Assembly (NCBI GenBank): GCA_031772625.1
Contig: CM062820.1
Coordinates: 310,689,340 to 310,753,339, forward strand
DNA from: Pinus tabuliformis
Lineage: Eukaryota; Streptophyta; Pinopsida; Pinales; Pinaceae
Reading direction: 5' to 3'
DNA: 64,000 bases
Under the pieces are notes generated by a model, which worked only from the letters and a program-made list of their open reading frames with translations, ran no database searches and had not been told where the DNA came from. A program made the position numbers and the translations under genes. Positions 22,430-34,556 of this stretch are shown here, one piece after another. Every line of letters begins with the position of its first letter. Within the stretch, counting starts at the first letter, position 1.

Positions 22430-22811
22430 ACAGCTGTCCAATGACATTAATGGTAGGGGCATCTCTTCTTCACCTCCCTGGATGCTTGAAACACTTCTCC
22501 TTAATCAAATTATTGTAAATAGGAACATCTTTTATTGCTTGGAGAAGTGGAATCTTTACACATATATTTTTCAGTTCTCCCAGAAGTTTAGCCTCTTTTG
22601 GGGTAGGTTGGAGTGGTTGGGTTAATCTCTCCGGAAAGGGTGGATTCCCTTTAAGAATGCTTTCCTCTCTTTCTTCCTCAACCTACCTAGGTGGAGGTGG
22701 AGGTTGGTTATCAAGGAGAACCCTCCTAGATCCTAGGTTAATATCCTGGATTTCCACAACATAAGTTGGATATGATGTCTCTCCACTATGTACTTACTGA
22801 GCCTATATATT
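22430..22811 (-). pseudogene. Gypsy 2 gag-protease linker, left of nested element 3
   Basis: The - strand encodes ERLTQPLQPTPKEAKLLGEL and KDVPIYNNLIKEKCFKHPGR, the linker before PR in Athila-like elements. The frame is cut at 22811 by the insertion of element 3. The matching upstream part lies at 30700-32184. Confidence 0.7.
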
Positions 22812-23852
22812 CGTTATTAGGAAAACTAGTGTCCATTTAGAGCTGCTAGTCCCACTAAGACGGGTAGCTATCTTAGAAACAAACAAACTAAAGTCACTTG
22901 TGTTTTCCTTTATGAGAGATAGATGAGAAAGAAGCAGAGAGTACCAACCTCAGTCTTTCGCTTGGCTCCTTGCTTGTTTCCTTTCCCCTTTGACAGAAAT
23001 TCACCACTCTTTCCTCACTTGTCCTACTTCAAAGAACACTTGTGGAGTCAAAGCAGCATGATACCATCAAAGCATAGAGATCTATAACCATAAACAATAT
23101 AGGATCAGATATATATTAACCATACAAATGCATATATCAAGACAAGATTTAGAGATACACAAACATATGGAGGAAAACTCAAATATATTTATTGATAGAA
23201 GTAGTAGAAGAGAGGATTACAACCCATTGGTCTGACCTAGTTCCATCCTCCCAGCATGAAAGCCCTCTTCACCTCATGAAAAGCTTAGATCACCTAACAA
23301 TGTTGCACAGAGAAACCAACAACACTTCCTTACAAAATACAAGATTCCAGGCTTTGGATCTATAGGATGAGGGATCCATATATAGATATTTGCAGGTGGG
23401 TGAGTCAGCTTCTGGGATTTTGATTAGTGTCCTCTCTCTGATAGTTCTTGGTTCCACTTGGAGATTTCATGATCTCTTACTCATCCCTGGGCGAATTCAG
23501 AGAGGCAAGTGTCAAATGGGCAGTTTCTAGAAGATTCTCTGGGTTTCCACCTAGCCAACTGCCTCTGCCATTTGTCTGCTCTCACTCATCGCACCCCACA
23601 GAAGGGATTTTCAGTATGCATCGCACTTTTTGCATGTGGCAGGTGAGATGCATTGCACCCTTAGCACTGAGCAGTCTGTATGGTCCAGTTTTGACCAGTT
23701 CTGAGTAGTTTTTCAGGGAGAACTTCTGGGAGATGATGTAATCAGCTGACCTTGCTCCTTTAGGGTATGAAACAACACTTTTATGGACTTAGAAGCCCTT
23801 GGTTTATGGACATATGTGATTGGGGTTGCAGTGCCCAAATATGTCTATAACA
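22812..23852 (-). repeat. 3' LTR of element 3
   Basis: 1041 bp, about 2% different from 29659-30699 in a 280-bp stretch compared by eye. The + strand end is CTATAACA (TGTTATAG on the sense strand). The TG expected at 22812 is CG here and GG in the partner. Confidence 0.92.
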
Positions 23853-23866
23853 GTTGCCCCCTAAAG
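23853..23866 (-). promoter_or_regulatory. Polypurine tract of element 3
   Basis: On the - strand TTTAGGGGGCAAC precedes the LTR start TGTTATAG. Confidence 0.7.
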
Positions 23867-25020
23867 CATGAGGTCGTAAATCCTTTTGATGTCAGGTGAA
23901 ATGCTTTATCATGAGGATCCGAGGTTTTTCGAACTGGAAGGTGACCTATAATGAGATACAATACAATACATTATCTTCATAATATTTTCATGATCTAGCT
24001 GAGGTGGGCATTCCCATGCTCAACTTTATAAACTCATTTTCATGTATACCGGACAGACAACCGTCTGCGTGGCAGACTGATGATTCTGGTAGAGCCATCA
24101 TCCTTTGGCTTGGATGATTATCTGTGCAACAATGATGTACATTTGATGTCTTTATTTTCCTGAATATATCACAGCTCGGATGGATGAAATTAGATCTGGG
24201 GTCTTCAAAACTCGTTCAATCTTTGCCCAAAGTACAAGTCGATCCATGTGAAAAGATGTTCTAGCATCGAACATGGAAATACATCGCCTGATTACCAGCC
24301 AATGATGTAAGCTATTAATAGACATGAGAGGAATCACCGATAATGATAATGACCCTCAAGGTACTGCAGTACAATTCACATGGTGTGAATACATGAGTCG
24401 ATGTCGAACACCATGCAAAATCTTTCAGTGGAAGGCCATTAATGTAAACCTGTCGCTGGAAGTGAGAAACTTTCCATTGAGGCATGCAAGCTTCAAAGTA
24501 CTGAAAGGGGTGTTCCTAGGTCGACTTCTTGGATAATGAGCTGTTGTCGACAAGAAGTGACCCGACGTAGGAGGGAATTAATGAATCCCACATCTACGAC
24601 ACAGAACAAAGCAAATGATTTTGTGGAGGTGAAAACGATCTAATGATACAAGGTTCAGGGTGGTGGTTATGAAAGAATGAAGCGTGAAGGTATTGCAACA
24701 GATGAGACACAAGCTGGGTCGGTGAATTCTCTAAGTGACTTCTCTTGAACATATCAGCGACACTGAAACGGATTGGTAGCGTTAACCCCAAAAATGGATG
24801 GTACAGTGGACCAATGGTGATATGACCGGTGAACGGAATAACCCAACCCGAACCAATCATGGTGATGGAGTGAAAGTGTCATGTTCAAGAGCGACCTGCT
24901 ACCAATAAAGTTTCTTCAAGTTTTATTCCCAATTTTTCCCAGTCATTTCTGACCAGTACCTCTTTATTTTTTTCAAGCTTGAGGAGGATAACATATGCTT
25001 GTTCTATAATTTTCCCCTTG
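23867..25020 (-). other. Element 3 internal sequence, no gene recognised
   Basis: Only short, unsupported open frames are seen on both strands. No RT, RNase H or integrase motif was found. Confidence 0.5.
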
Positions 25021-25037
25021 GGAAAACCCATCACTAT

Positions 25038-25732
25038 GTTTTAACGAGCCTAGCGACAGTGAAACTCTCTCTTGTCTGCATGGACAAGTTTGTCGCTATT
25101 GTTTTAACAAGCTTAACAACAATGATAACTCGGTTCTTTTCAATTTTAGAGAGTCTGAAAAGAGACAAAAAGGAAACTCCAGCATTCCCTTTTCGTAATG
25201 TATTCCCTTAAGTCCGAAAAAGTGTAAAATAATATGAAAGGGATGACTTTTCGATAGTTTTAATGAGCCGAACAAGACAAGTGCTTGTCTTGTCCAAAAA
25301 GATTAAAATCTAGAGGAGGGATAGCACTTCTGATTGCTTTAACGAGCTAGAGAGGCCAATTGCTCGGCAATCTTTTCATATTTTACGAGTCAGATGAAAA
25401 GATCTTGAAGGAGACTCCTTTTTTGAGGAATGAGTGATGTTTTCGGATAGCAGCTGGTTCTAGGTAAGATTTGGAACTTTTCAATCATGGTAGTGTAAAG
25501 AAGGTGGCTAATAGGATCACTCGTCGCAACTGTTCCTCAAAAGGGGTAAACAATCAAATGGAGGCGTATGATCGTCTAAAAAGAGTGGAGGTGATGGTAA
25601 GAACACGACCAAGGCACAAAAGTTGATAATAATGCAATCGCAATGGTTATTTACCGAAGGCGGGTTCATTTTTTAATTAGCATAAACTCTGGTGGAACAT
25701 GTGCTCATTGCTAGGTTTATTTTTTAACGAGC
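25038..25732 (-). repeat. Element 3 dispersed TTTTAACGAGC motif with associated hairpins
   Basis: TTTTAACGAGC or a close variant occurs at 25039, 25102, 25258, 25337 and 25722, and again at 28049. Several copies are followed by a hairpin: AGCGACA/TGTCGCT with inner CTTGTC/GACAAG (25052-25097), and ACAAGACAAG/CTTGTCTTGT (25272-25293). A second recurring word, TTTTANNGAGTC followed by GAAAAG, lies at about 25145, 25380 and 28003. Confidence 0.6.
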
Positions 25733-26324
25733 TTGAACTTCGCATAAAACTGCTTGTGCCAGTCGTATAATAAGGATGTCTCATCAAAGCTTCATTTTTT
25801 AGGGAGCTTTCCCCATTCGAAACTTTGCTCCAGAGCCTTTTGTATGCAAACTAGGAATGACCAACTACTGTCCTAGGGGTTAAAGAACTACTAAGGTTAG
25901 GTAGGATAGCTTCTCGGTGGGAAACATCTCCTTTACTTTGCCATTTCCGTTGGTCCCGGCAAAGGTGAATGGTTGATCAGACCAATCACCTAACTCAAGC
26001 AGTCAAAGTTAGTAAAAAATATGGGGTTAGAGTTGCGCTAATCACTTTTCACTCGCATACAAAAGGTTTGCATGCCCCCAGGTATAATGAAGTAGAGTTT
26101 CCAGTTTATCATTCAATTTGCAGACAAAACAATTCTTTGGCTCTGTCGGGAATAGACCTAACTTTTGATGGAGGAATATTATTCCAGTCTAAACCCATTT
26201 TCCTAAATGGATGGATGTGTCAGACTAGTCATATTCCTACGTGGAAACCTACCTTATATCTAGGGTTTTCCTGCCGAAGAAGACCAGGGCACATGCCTCC
26301 TGGGTTTCAGTCACAATCACTGAA

Positions 26325-26777
26325 TCACTCGCGCTCATCAGGTGGACGGAGTGGAGATTGATGAGACATTCCTTGCGCAAAAAGACCACTTAGGGATGGA
26401 ATTTGACTATTAGCTATGTTTGAGCCTAGGAATGAAAGTTGGTCTATGAACTGGACCACTCTGCCTTCATGCGGAAAACACATCACTCGAAAGAGTGAGG
26501 AGACAATGGCTCCCATGCTATAAATGTAGTCACACCCAAGGAGTAGATTGTAATCTAAAGGTCCTTGGACTACCATTACGTTCAGGTAGACAGTTTTCCT
26601 TCTCAAAGTTATAGGCAAACTTGGAAGGATCCCTAATAGTCGACTGGTTCCTTTGTCGAAGCCTGTCACATTTCGCATCTCAGGCAGAAGCGATGGAAAA
26701 CCAAGCGCTTTCCAAGCAGTTGAGGAAAGGATACTCACAGAAGCCCCTTCATCTATGATAGTACCAACCATGATCAT
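26325..26777 (-). pseudogene. Element 3 aspartic protease domain
   Basis: The 150-codon open stretch has the active-site block GTIIDEGASVSILSS (D-E-G-A-S at residues 9-13), then LPITLRRKTVYLNVMVV, LDYNLLLGCDYIYSMGAI and VMCFPHEGRVVQFIDQLSF. It is a retropepsin-like domain of a conifer gypsy type; D-E-G in place of the usual D-S/T-G is seen in such families. The stretch is open over its length. The lower 360 bp (25960-26325) hold only degraded coding. Confidence 0.7.
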
Positions 26778-27074
26778 TCTGTAAGCTTGTACTATGATTC
26801 AGAATGGTACATTAGATGGTAGGCGGGGTCTTCCTAGTGGATTCCAGTCGAAGGAAACGACTAGGTTGCTTAGAGGTGGGACCGAATAAATGGTCGGATA
26901 GATCTATGATGAACTTCCTTCCTGCAGTAAAGGAATAGGTAGATTGCCCCCATGCTCATCGGAGTCTGTGTTTACAAGAAGAATTTGAACGATGTCATTC
27001 TCATTCTCTTTGGCGACGGTATCATCTGAACGTGGACCCTTTGAAGACAAGATTGGGTTGACTACCATCTCGAC

Positions 27075-27485
27075 CTATTGACTTTGGTCCAGGGTGGACT
27101 TAGAGGGTTTATCTTCAATGATAGGTGCTTCGACCAACAAAAAAGGCATGTCAGTCAGATTTTCAACTAGCGATGGAATCAACAAGAGTTTCTTGTATCC
27201 AGGAGGAAGCCGTAGTGGTGAAGCAGGACGGTTATCCAAGACTCTTTTAGCTTCGTCTAGGAAGGGACAACGATAGATGTCATGATCGCCTCCGTACAGT
27301 CTACAAGGAATTTTATATCTTCCTTTTTTTCCAGTGACTTCATTTTCACTAGTTGATGGTGTACTCTCAACATGATTGTCAGAGGTTGAGGACACTGGAT
27401 TACGCAAGCAGGGGGACCAGTCCCTTAAGATCCATGGGATACAAGGACAATCTCGATGATAATGGTCCCATTTGCAAAATGACAC
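27075..27485 (-). pseudogene. Element 3 gag, zinc-knuckle part
   Basis: The open stretch contains KIPCRLYGGDHDIYRCPFLD, a knuckle whose second Cys is Tyr, then EAKRVLDNRPASPLRLPPGY. It follows the Ser/Lys-rich segment at 27919-27527 and precedes the protease. It would be the nucleocapsid end of gag. Confidence 0.65.
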
Positions 27486-27526
27486 ATGGAGATTTAGGTT
27501 TGGACAGTGCAGTGTGTGGATTTTCG

Positions 27527-27919
27527 CTAGACGATGCTTGGTTTCCCCCTTTCACCAGACGATGCTTGGTTGCCCCCTTTCACTGTTGGCTTCTTCTTCT
27601 TCTTCTCCTTCCCTTTCTTCTTCTTCTCAGTTATTTGGTCCTTAGCTTTACCAGCTTCACCAAGTGAAGAGGAAGAAGGAGAGGGAGAAGAAAACGAAGT
27701 AGAAGGTTGGGGCGTAACTCTAGTATCATCTGGTTGCTGATTTGATTGCTCAGGAATCACGGTGCTTTGAACGACGGAGGTTGGGAAGAGCCATACTGGC
27801 AGGCCAATTTTCAGTCCTGGAAGGGACAATGTGGCCATATGAGGTGCACCAACATCTCCCCAAGAGGAGAAAGGACTAGGATTTCCCCCAAGGGGAAATC
27901 CTTGGTTGGTGGACTCCAT
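27527..27919 (-). pseudogene. Element 3 gag, proline/serine- and lysine-rich segment
   Basis: The 130-codon stretch begins MESTNQGFPLGGNPS, runs through PSTSFSSPSPSSSSLGEAGK and ends in a Lys-rich tract (TEKKKKGKEKKKKK). It lies between the N-terminal gag remnant and the zinc knuckle. A low-complexity linker or RNA-binding tail is likely. Function is inferred from position only. Confidence 0.5.
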
Positions 27920-28135
27920 TTTCTCAACCTAAGATCAACGAGGGAACAGGGATGTTATTCCGATTAAAATATGACACTTTGACACAACTTTCTTTTTCAA
28001 TTTTTAAGAGTCGAGAAAAAGCTAAAGATGACTCTAGTCGCCTTCGATTTTTAATGAGCTTGAAGTGACAAGTGCTCAGATGGACCTTTTCTGTTAAGGA
28101 GTCTAAAAAGGAACGAAAGTGACTACTCTAGAAAT

Positions 28136-28400
28136 CTAGACAGAGGGATTACCAAACCAATCACAAAACTGCAGAATACTTTTTATGGTACAACAGTCAA
28201 TCTTCCCGAATGTTGTGTTCACTGCATTGCGATCGATAGGGCAGCAGACACATCTTCCTAAGGATAAAGGATATAGCCTATTGTGGTCTCCCAATATATA
28301 CTCGACGGTACGTGGGAGCACAAGTCCGTACTGGCACTTGTCATCTCAAAGAGGAGGAATCACCCAACCTATGATGAAAGCGATAGTTACCAGGCTTTAC
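28136..28400 (-). pseudogene. Element 3 gag, N-terminal remnant
   Basis: A short stretch (28321-28136) reads LPRTVEYILGDHNRLYPLSL, then IKSILQFCDWFGNPS. It resembles the beginning of the gag-like protein of this gypsy family. It is separated from the rest by the hairpin-motif block at 27990-28120. Confidence 0.45.
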
Positions 28401-29635
28401 GATGTCGGAATACGTCTCTAGCCTAGACTTCTAAATGTTGTGTGTTAGGTTCCAAAGCGTTTTTATGTTCATTGAATTTATTTTACAGTTGATCTTTCTT
28501 AAGAAGTTTTCCTTTAAGGTTCACCGCGTGATGTAGATATACAATTCCTAAATATGCAATCTAAGATGATAAACAATCATTTACTCTTCTTTTTGCAATG
28601 AAAATCCTAGCTACTAAGGAAAGAGAAGCGAAATTCTTTCAACATAGAGCAGAGAGCACACACTAGATGCACTGTCCTAAATCAAAATCAACAATTAGTC
28701 TAGTGCAAATGCACATGCATGTATTTGTTTTCCGCTTTCTTAATGTGTGAATGACAAAAAGAATGCTAAGTACAAATCTGAACTATCTTTTCTCTCAAAG
28801 CGACAGTACTAACAATTTTCTCTTCAAAAGACGAAAGGAAGACAAGGACGACACTTTGCGATTTTGAATTGAAAACTACTTTTGACACTTGAAATACTAT
28901 TAATTCAAATCAAATACAAGAGTAATAGTGTAATCAACTATCAAAAAGAGGAGGATTCTTTTCTTTGACTGAAAACGACACTTGCGACACTTTCAAATCA
29001 AAAGACGATAGTTTGATTAAGCTACTGCTTGTAAAGGAGAACTGTAAATGGCGAAAAATACATAAAAACATTCACAATTCTTTATACAATGGAGGTTGAA
29101 TAATGCAAAGGAAGGGAGTTTCAACAGTGGTATACTGATCACAGACAACAAAACTCCTGAATAAAGCTGAAGACAATGAAGAAAAAACCAAAATCTGGAG
29201 GCAGAAACAGTCTTATCTGATCATCGCACCTGTAACATAGGGAAACAAGGATGCATCTCACCTACTGCACACGGGAGGTGCGATGCATCCAAACTGTCAA
29301 AAGGAGACAGTGCAATGGTCCAGGGACGAGACTGGGCTTGGTTTTTTTCTCACAGTTTGCAGCTTAGTTCAAGGATTTAAGCTGAGCTAATGATAGTCAG
29401 TAAATACAAAGTACAGGGGTCGATCTAATGAGGTTACTTGAGCCACCACCAGGGCAATTAGGATGTTTGCAGATCAGTTGTTCAGTTTATAAACAAAACC
29501 TGAAGATGGATTGAAGCAGCATTGATCTACTTTGCACTTGCATAGAAAATGCAGTTCGAAGGCTAGCTAGCTTAACTTCAGGCTCTGTCTGTAGTTTATA
29601 AAGCAAACAAATATAAACAAGCAAACAAGCTATTC
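28401..29635 (-). other. Element 3 5' leader
   Basis: Non-coding between primer site and gag. No gene or convincing structure was recognised. Confidence 0.5.
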
Positions 29636-29658
29636 GCTCCCCAGCAGAGTCACCATTT
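29636..29658 (-). promoter_or_regulatory. Primer binding site of element 3
   Basis: On the - strand TGGTGACTCTGCTGGGGA lies 3 bp from the LTR end, the usual length and TGG start of a tRNA primer site. I do not assign the tRNA. Confidence 0.7.
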
Positions 29659-30699
29659 GGTTATTGGGAAAACTAGTGTCCATTTAGAGCTGCTAGTCCC
29701 ACTAAGACGGGTAGCTATCTTAGAAACAAACAAACTAAAGTCACTTGTGTTTTCCTTTATGAGAGATAGATGAGAAAGAAGCAGAGAGTACCAACCTCAG
29801 TCTTTCACTTGGCTCCTTGCTTGTTTCCTTTCCCCTTTGACAGAAATTCACCACTCTTTCCTCACTTGTCCTGCTTCAAAGAACACCTGTGGAGTCAAAG
29901 CAGCATGATACCATCAAAGCATAGAGATATATAACCATAAACAATATAGGATCAGAAATATATTAACCATACAAATGCATATATCAAGACAATATTCAAA
30001 GATACACAAACATATGGAGGAAAAATCAAATAGCTTTATTGATAGAAGTAGTAGAAGAGAGGATTACAACCCATTGGTATGACCTAGTGCCATCCTCCTA
30101 GCATGAAAGCCCTCTTCACCTCATGAAAAGCTTAGATCACCCAACAATGTTGCACACAGAAACCAACAACACTTCCTTACAAAATACAAGATTCCAGCCT
30201 TTGGATCTCTAGGATGAGGTATCCATATATAGATATTTGTAGGTGGGTGAGTCAGCTTCTGGGATTTTTATTAGTGTCCTCTCTCTAATAGTTCTTGGTT
30301 CCACTTGGAGATTTCATGATCTCTTACTCATCCCTCGGCGAATTCAGAGAGGCAAGTGTCAAATGGGAAGTTTCTAGAAGATTCTTTGGGTTTCCACCTA
30401 GCCAACTGCCTCTGCCATTTGTTTGCTCTCGCTCATCGCACCCCACAGAAGGGCTTTTCAGTATGCATCGCACTTTTTTCATGTGGCAGGTGAGATGCAT
30501 CGCACCCTTAGCATTGAGTAGTCTGTATGGTCTAGTTTTGACCAGTTCTGAGTAGTTTTTCAGGGAGAACTTCTGGGAGATGATGTAATCAGCTGACCTT
30601 GCTCCTTTAGGGTATGAAACAACACTTTTAGGGACTTAGAAGCCCTTGGTTTATGGACATATGTGATTGGGGTTGCAGTGCCCAAATATGTCTATAACA
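29659..30699 (-). repeat. 5' LTR of element 3
   Basis: 1041 bp, the same length as its partner at 22812-23852 and nearly identical. It ends CTATAACA on the + strand and is followed by CTATT. Confidence 0.92.
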
Positions 30700-30704
30700 C
30701 TATT

Positions 30705-32184
30705 GCTTGGGTTCGGATTTGGCTGGGCAGGCATCTAGGGTTTCTTGAGTGGAGAAGAGTGTAACATCTGTGGTTGGGTAGGTGGTGGAGGCAATAAAGC
30801 TAGAGCATAGTTGTATTGGGGCCTCCACCCCTGGGGTAGTGCATTCCATTAAGGTTGTGGCGGAACATATGGTTGAAATGATTGGTTGGCTGGCTGGGAG
30901 TGATACTTAGATGCAAAGGACCAAGGAGGGGGTGTAGACCAGGAAGGATGAGCAGGGGGACCCCAAGAAGGTATGGTTGTGGTTTGGTTGGGGTTGTAAT
31001 ATGCATGGGATGACCCTTGCATGGTCTGCTGGTATGGTCTAGGCCCACGAGGTCTCGTTTGGTTTATGTAGCAGAGCTACTTAGTGACCCCTTCAGCTCC
31101 TTGATATACAACTTTGAGTCTAGGAAAAGAAGGGCACTTGTCTGTGGAGTGATTTTCTTCATAGATTGAGCAAATTTCAATAGAATTCAATGGATATTCA
31201 TTCCTAGGATGCCTCCTGGTGCATCTAGGACAAAAAATTGCCAAGGATTTCTCTACTTTCTCTTAATGTGCATAGTGTCCATTTGAAAGGCAAGGGTTTG
31301 CATCATCTCACTTTTGAAATCTTCCAGCATGTTTCCAATTTCACCCTTGATGGATGAGTTGGAAGAGGATGTACTGACCATAGGTTGACTACCCCTACCC
31401 TGTTTCCTAGTTTCCCTAGAATGGTTTCTAAAGACAGTCTTGATATCCTCATAGGATAATTGGTAGATATCTCCTCCTGCTATCAAGTGTAGGGTATCCA
31501 AAAGATCTTCCCTTACTCCCCTAAGCAGGACCAACTTTAGTGACTCAGGGTCAAGTGTTCACCTGGCCCTTTTGTAACTAAGCTGGAATCTTTCTTCATA
31601 ATCCTCTAGGTATTCATCATTGCCTATGGTCATCCTAAAGATTTTCTCTTTAGTATCCTTTGACTGACAATAGTCTCGATACTTGTTGTTAAAGGCTTGC
31701 TGCATCTAAGCCCAAGTTGTGATGCCATCCCTAGATAAACCCATGAACGGACACAATGCTGCATCCTTGAGGGTAGATGGAAATAGTTTTAACTTCTTCT
31801 CATCATCTGTATAGTCATAGGATTGACATATAACAAAAAACTAAAATAGGAAAGTTTTAGGGTCTTCAGTGGACAAGCCATGGAAATGAGTTAGGGTAGA
31901 CATGCTTATATTTTTTGTCTTAGTGCCCCATTGGTTTCCCTGATGGGGAAGGCACCCTCAACTCTCTCTCTATTCCCTCTGTCATTTTTTTTTTCAGCCA
32001 TTGGTTCAGTAGGAATGGGTTCTTCTTCTTCTTCTTCCCTTGTAGGTTCTTCAAATATGTCAAGTTGCTCACCTAAGGGTTCCTCCAGTTCACAGCCATC
32101 GAAGAAGAGGGAAGGTTGGCTGTTTGATGCAGTGGGGGTATTTGGCAAAAATTTCCCTAAGTTATCCCTATTCCTACGAGGCAT
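30705..32184 (-). pseudogene. Gypsy 2 gag
   Basis: A plausible start at 32184 gives MPRRNRDNLGKF and an acidic N-terminus (EEPTREEEEEEPIPTEP). Downstream frames give capsid blocks: TMKKLKLFP-like and DAALC-like remnants, then VLLRGVREDLLDTLHLIAGG and YEDIKTVFRNHSRETRK (31534-31253), then a degraded knuckle CSIYEENHSTDKC and a Pro/Gln-rich tail. Stops and frameshifts separate the pieces. Element 3 cuts the tail at 30699; the linker resumes at 22811. Confidence 0.82.
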
Positions 32185-32450
32185 GAAAGGAAATTTTTTT
32201 GGGTTGGTTTTGTGTTTTTTTCAAACTTGGAAAGTACTTTGCAGAATTGAAATTGTTGATTAAATGAAAACTATTGACTGAGTGAAAAACTACTTGTTGA
32301 ATTGAAATCTTTCTTGCAAAATGGAAAGGAAAGCAGAAAATGTAGAATGAAAAAGGAAGAAACTAAATTACTTTTATAGAAATAAACTAATGGTAGAATA
32401 TTAGAGACATGAAATAAAAGAAGAAGCAGTATTCACATATTACTCAGACA

Positions 32451-32470
32451 CCTCCCTGACAACGGTGCCA
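32451..32470 (-). promoter_or_regulatory. Primer binding site of gypsy 2 (tRNA-Asp type)
   Basis: On the - strand TGGCACCGTTGTCAGGGAGG lies 5 bp from the LTR end. The plant tRNA-Asp complement is TGGCGCCGTTGCCGGGGA; this copy differs at a few transition sites. tRNA-Asp priming is a hallmark of Athila-type elements. Confidence 0.82.
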
Positions 32471-32475
32471 AAAAG

Positions 32476-34556
32476 TGATGAGCGCCAGTATTGTAGCAAG
32501 ATTGTTGCAACTCTTGGGCTACCAGCTTTACTTTGTCAACCTGGGGTTTGTACAAACTTGGAGGTGATAGTGATGTATACCCAAGTAATAGTGATGGTTC
32601 TGCCTTTTGTCACGGTTTAGCTGGAGAGAGACCATTGGGGTTTTCAAGTCTGACTTCTATGGAGTCAGAAGAAGCTTGGTTTCTTGATGGAAGAAAGGGA
32701 AATATGCTCTAAGGGAGAGCTACTCTATTGCAATAATGGAAAAGACCGAAATTCAATGCTAAATCACACCATTTCCTAATTAACTGCCAAGAAACTATTC
32801 TTTGCAATAATGCTAAATTATCATGAACCAAATGCTACTGTCTAAGCATGGAAGTAAGAAGCATCAAACATCACTAATGAGTAAGTAAAGGGACTGAAGT
32901 AAATCTGTTTTTGTCTTTTTGTCTTTTCATGCAAATTCAAGTATGCAAACTAATTTCTTTTGGTGATGTGGAAGGTGAATTAAGAATGTTGGAGAATGGC
33001 TGGAAGGGTTAGGATATGGTTGGATGGTTTGGGAGACCCTTGGGAGGCTTTTGGTGACTTCCTAGAGGTTTTTGCTCAATTTGGCCTCAAAACAGGCCAT
33101 TTCAGGAAAACCTACAGGATTCCCTGTAAACCTACAAGATTTAGCTGAGAGAAAAATGGAAGGTGTTGGAGGTGATGGAATGCTTAGGGAAGGTGGTAGA
33201 TGGGTGGAATGAAGTGAGGAAAGGTCTAGGATCACTCATAAGTCAAAAACAAAGATAGAGGATGGTTGGATTCACTCAATGTGCTTGGAAGAATTTCTAT
33301 GAAAAATGAAGAAAACTAGTGAAGGCAATGGCGAAAACGAATGACTATGGTGGATGGAGTGGAAGGTGGTTGCTGTCTATGAAGTCTTTGTCTCCTCTTG
33401 AAGCACCTTCTCTGCATAAAACATGTATAATTCCCAAAAAGCTATGTAAACAAGAAGCATTCTCATAAGCTAGAAAAATAGATTTAATGATCTAACTGCC
33501 TACATGATGCATGAGGATAGTTGTTGAAAGGAATGAAAGCATGGATGAGATCTACTGCAAGGGTGAAGATAGAAGAAATTTCAATGAAATCCTACTTTGT
33601 AAAACTGATCAAATGCTAACTTAACTACAGTAAACTCTAAAGCTTATGCAAGAAATAGAAATTTGTGTTTTTGGGGCTGCATAAAGGCCCTTCCTCAAAT
33701 CATGATCCCAAAGGGAGGAAATAAGGCAAAGACACCCAATGATAACCTTGTGTTACTCCTTTTATCCCTGCTAACCTACTACTAAAGTAAGGCAGAAATG
33801 GAAGCAATCTAATAAACAACCAATCCAATCTACACTACTTGCAATGAAAACACATCTAAAAGAAAATTAACAATGAAGCTATGAGGCTAATCTAAACATA
33901 CAGATACAAGAAAAGAGGGGCCTTGGATGATAGGGTTGGGCCCTAACCTAAGAGCTTCAACACTCTAAGTTAACTCAGTGCTGGCTCAAAACAAAACTCA
34001 TTCTTATTACCAAAACAAAAAATTACATCATTAAAACTTTCACAAGTCTGGAGCTCGAAAATAACTTATATTTTTAAAACAAAAATTAGAATCCTAATGA
34101 GGCTCTAGGCCTCTCTAATTATACAACTGCAGTCCACAGTGAATTCCTTAAAATCAGGGAAGCTCGGCTCCCGAACTCAAGATAAACTAGCTCTTTGTCT
34201 CTAACTTGCTCGACTGCCTTCTAATCCTCATGGCTTGGCTGCTTGCACTCCGAGCTGTTGTGATGGATGGATGAATATTCGAATGGGGGAGAAGTAAATG
34301 ATGAGGATTTCCCTCCTACAATCCCTCTCCCTTATCCCATTCGAGTTTTAACCTTAGTATTTGTCAAAATTCCTTTATTTTCTCCTTCAATCCCTCATTC
34401 AATGCATATTAGTCCACTAGGCATAACATCCAAGTCTAACTCATCTCATAAACAAAATATAATAAAAAAAATGTAATAAGTTGTGAGAAAAGTTGGTTTG
34501 ACTAAGCTAGGAGGTGAATTAAGGCCCATATAATTACCTAATGATGAGGCTCATTG
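32476..34556 (-). repeat. 5' LTR of gypsy 2
   Basis: Homologous to 12422-14468. On the + strand it starts TGATGAGC and ends GCTCATTG, where the partner has GCTCATCA, so the terminal CA has changed. TGCTG follows directly. Confidence 0.92.

Larger units (their letters stand above)
22812..30699 (-). mobile_element. Element 3: gag-PR LTR retrotransposon without RT or integrase
   Basis: Two LTRs of equal length (22812-23852 and 29659-30699, 1041 bp each) enclose an internal part with a polypurine tract next to the left LTR and a primer site next to the right LTR, so it lies on the - strand. Flanks ATATT and CTATT are an almost perfect 5-bp duplication. Only gag-like and protease coding is found; the 2.4 kb between PR and the 3' LTR shows no RT or integrase motif. 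It is therefore non-autonomous, inserted in the gag of gypsy 2. Confidence 0.9.
12422..34556 (-). mobile_element. Gypsy element 2, Athila-like, complete but decayed and itself interrupted
   Basis: The element has two ~2.05-kb LTRs, a polypurine tract at 14469-14480, a tRNA-Asp-type primer site at 32451-32470 and a 5-bp target duplication. In sense order (high to low coordinates) come gag, PR, RT, RNase H, integrase, a hairpin array and a further ORF region. Its own length is about 14.2 kb without the nested element 3 (22812-30699). A tRNA-Asp primer site, the PR style (LIDLGASINVMT) and a long region after integrase all fit the Athila group. Confidence 0.92.

Noticed and set aside
23448-23708. 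Open frame of 86 codons, repeated at 30295-30555
   Set aside because: Both copies lie inside the LTRs of element 3. They are duplicated because the LTRs are, and no family resemblance is seen.
25272-25293. Perfect 10-bp palindrome taken as a bacterial-type terminator
   Set aside because: The context is a plant retroelement. The hairpin belongs to the element 3 motif series.
27534-27740. Hydrophobic Phe-rich open frame on the + strand, membrane-like
   Set aside because: It is the complement of the Lys-rich gag tract on the - strand.
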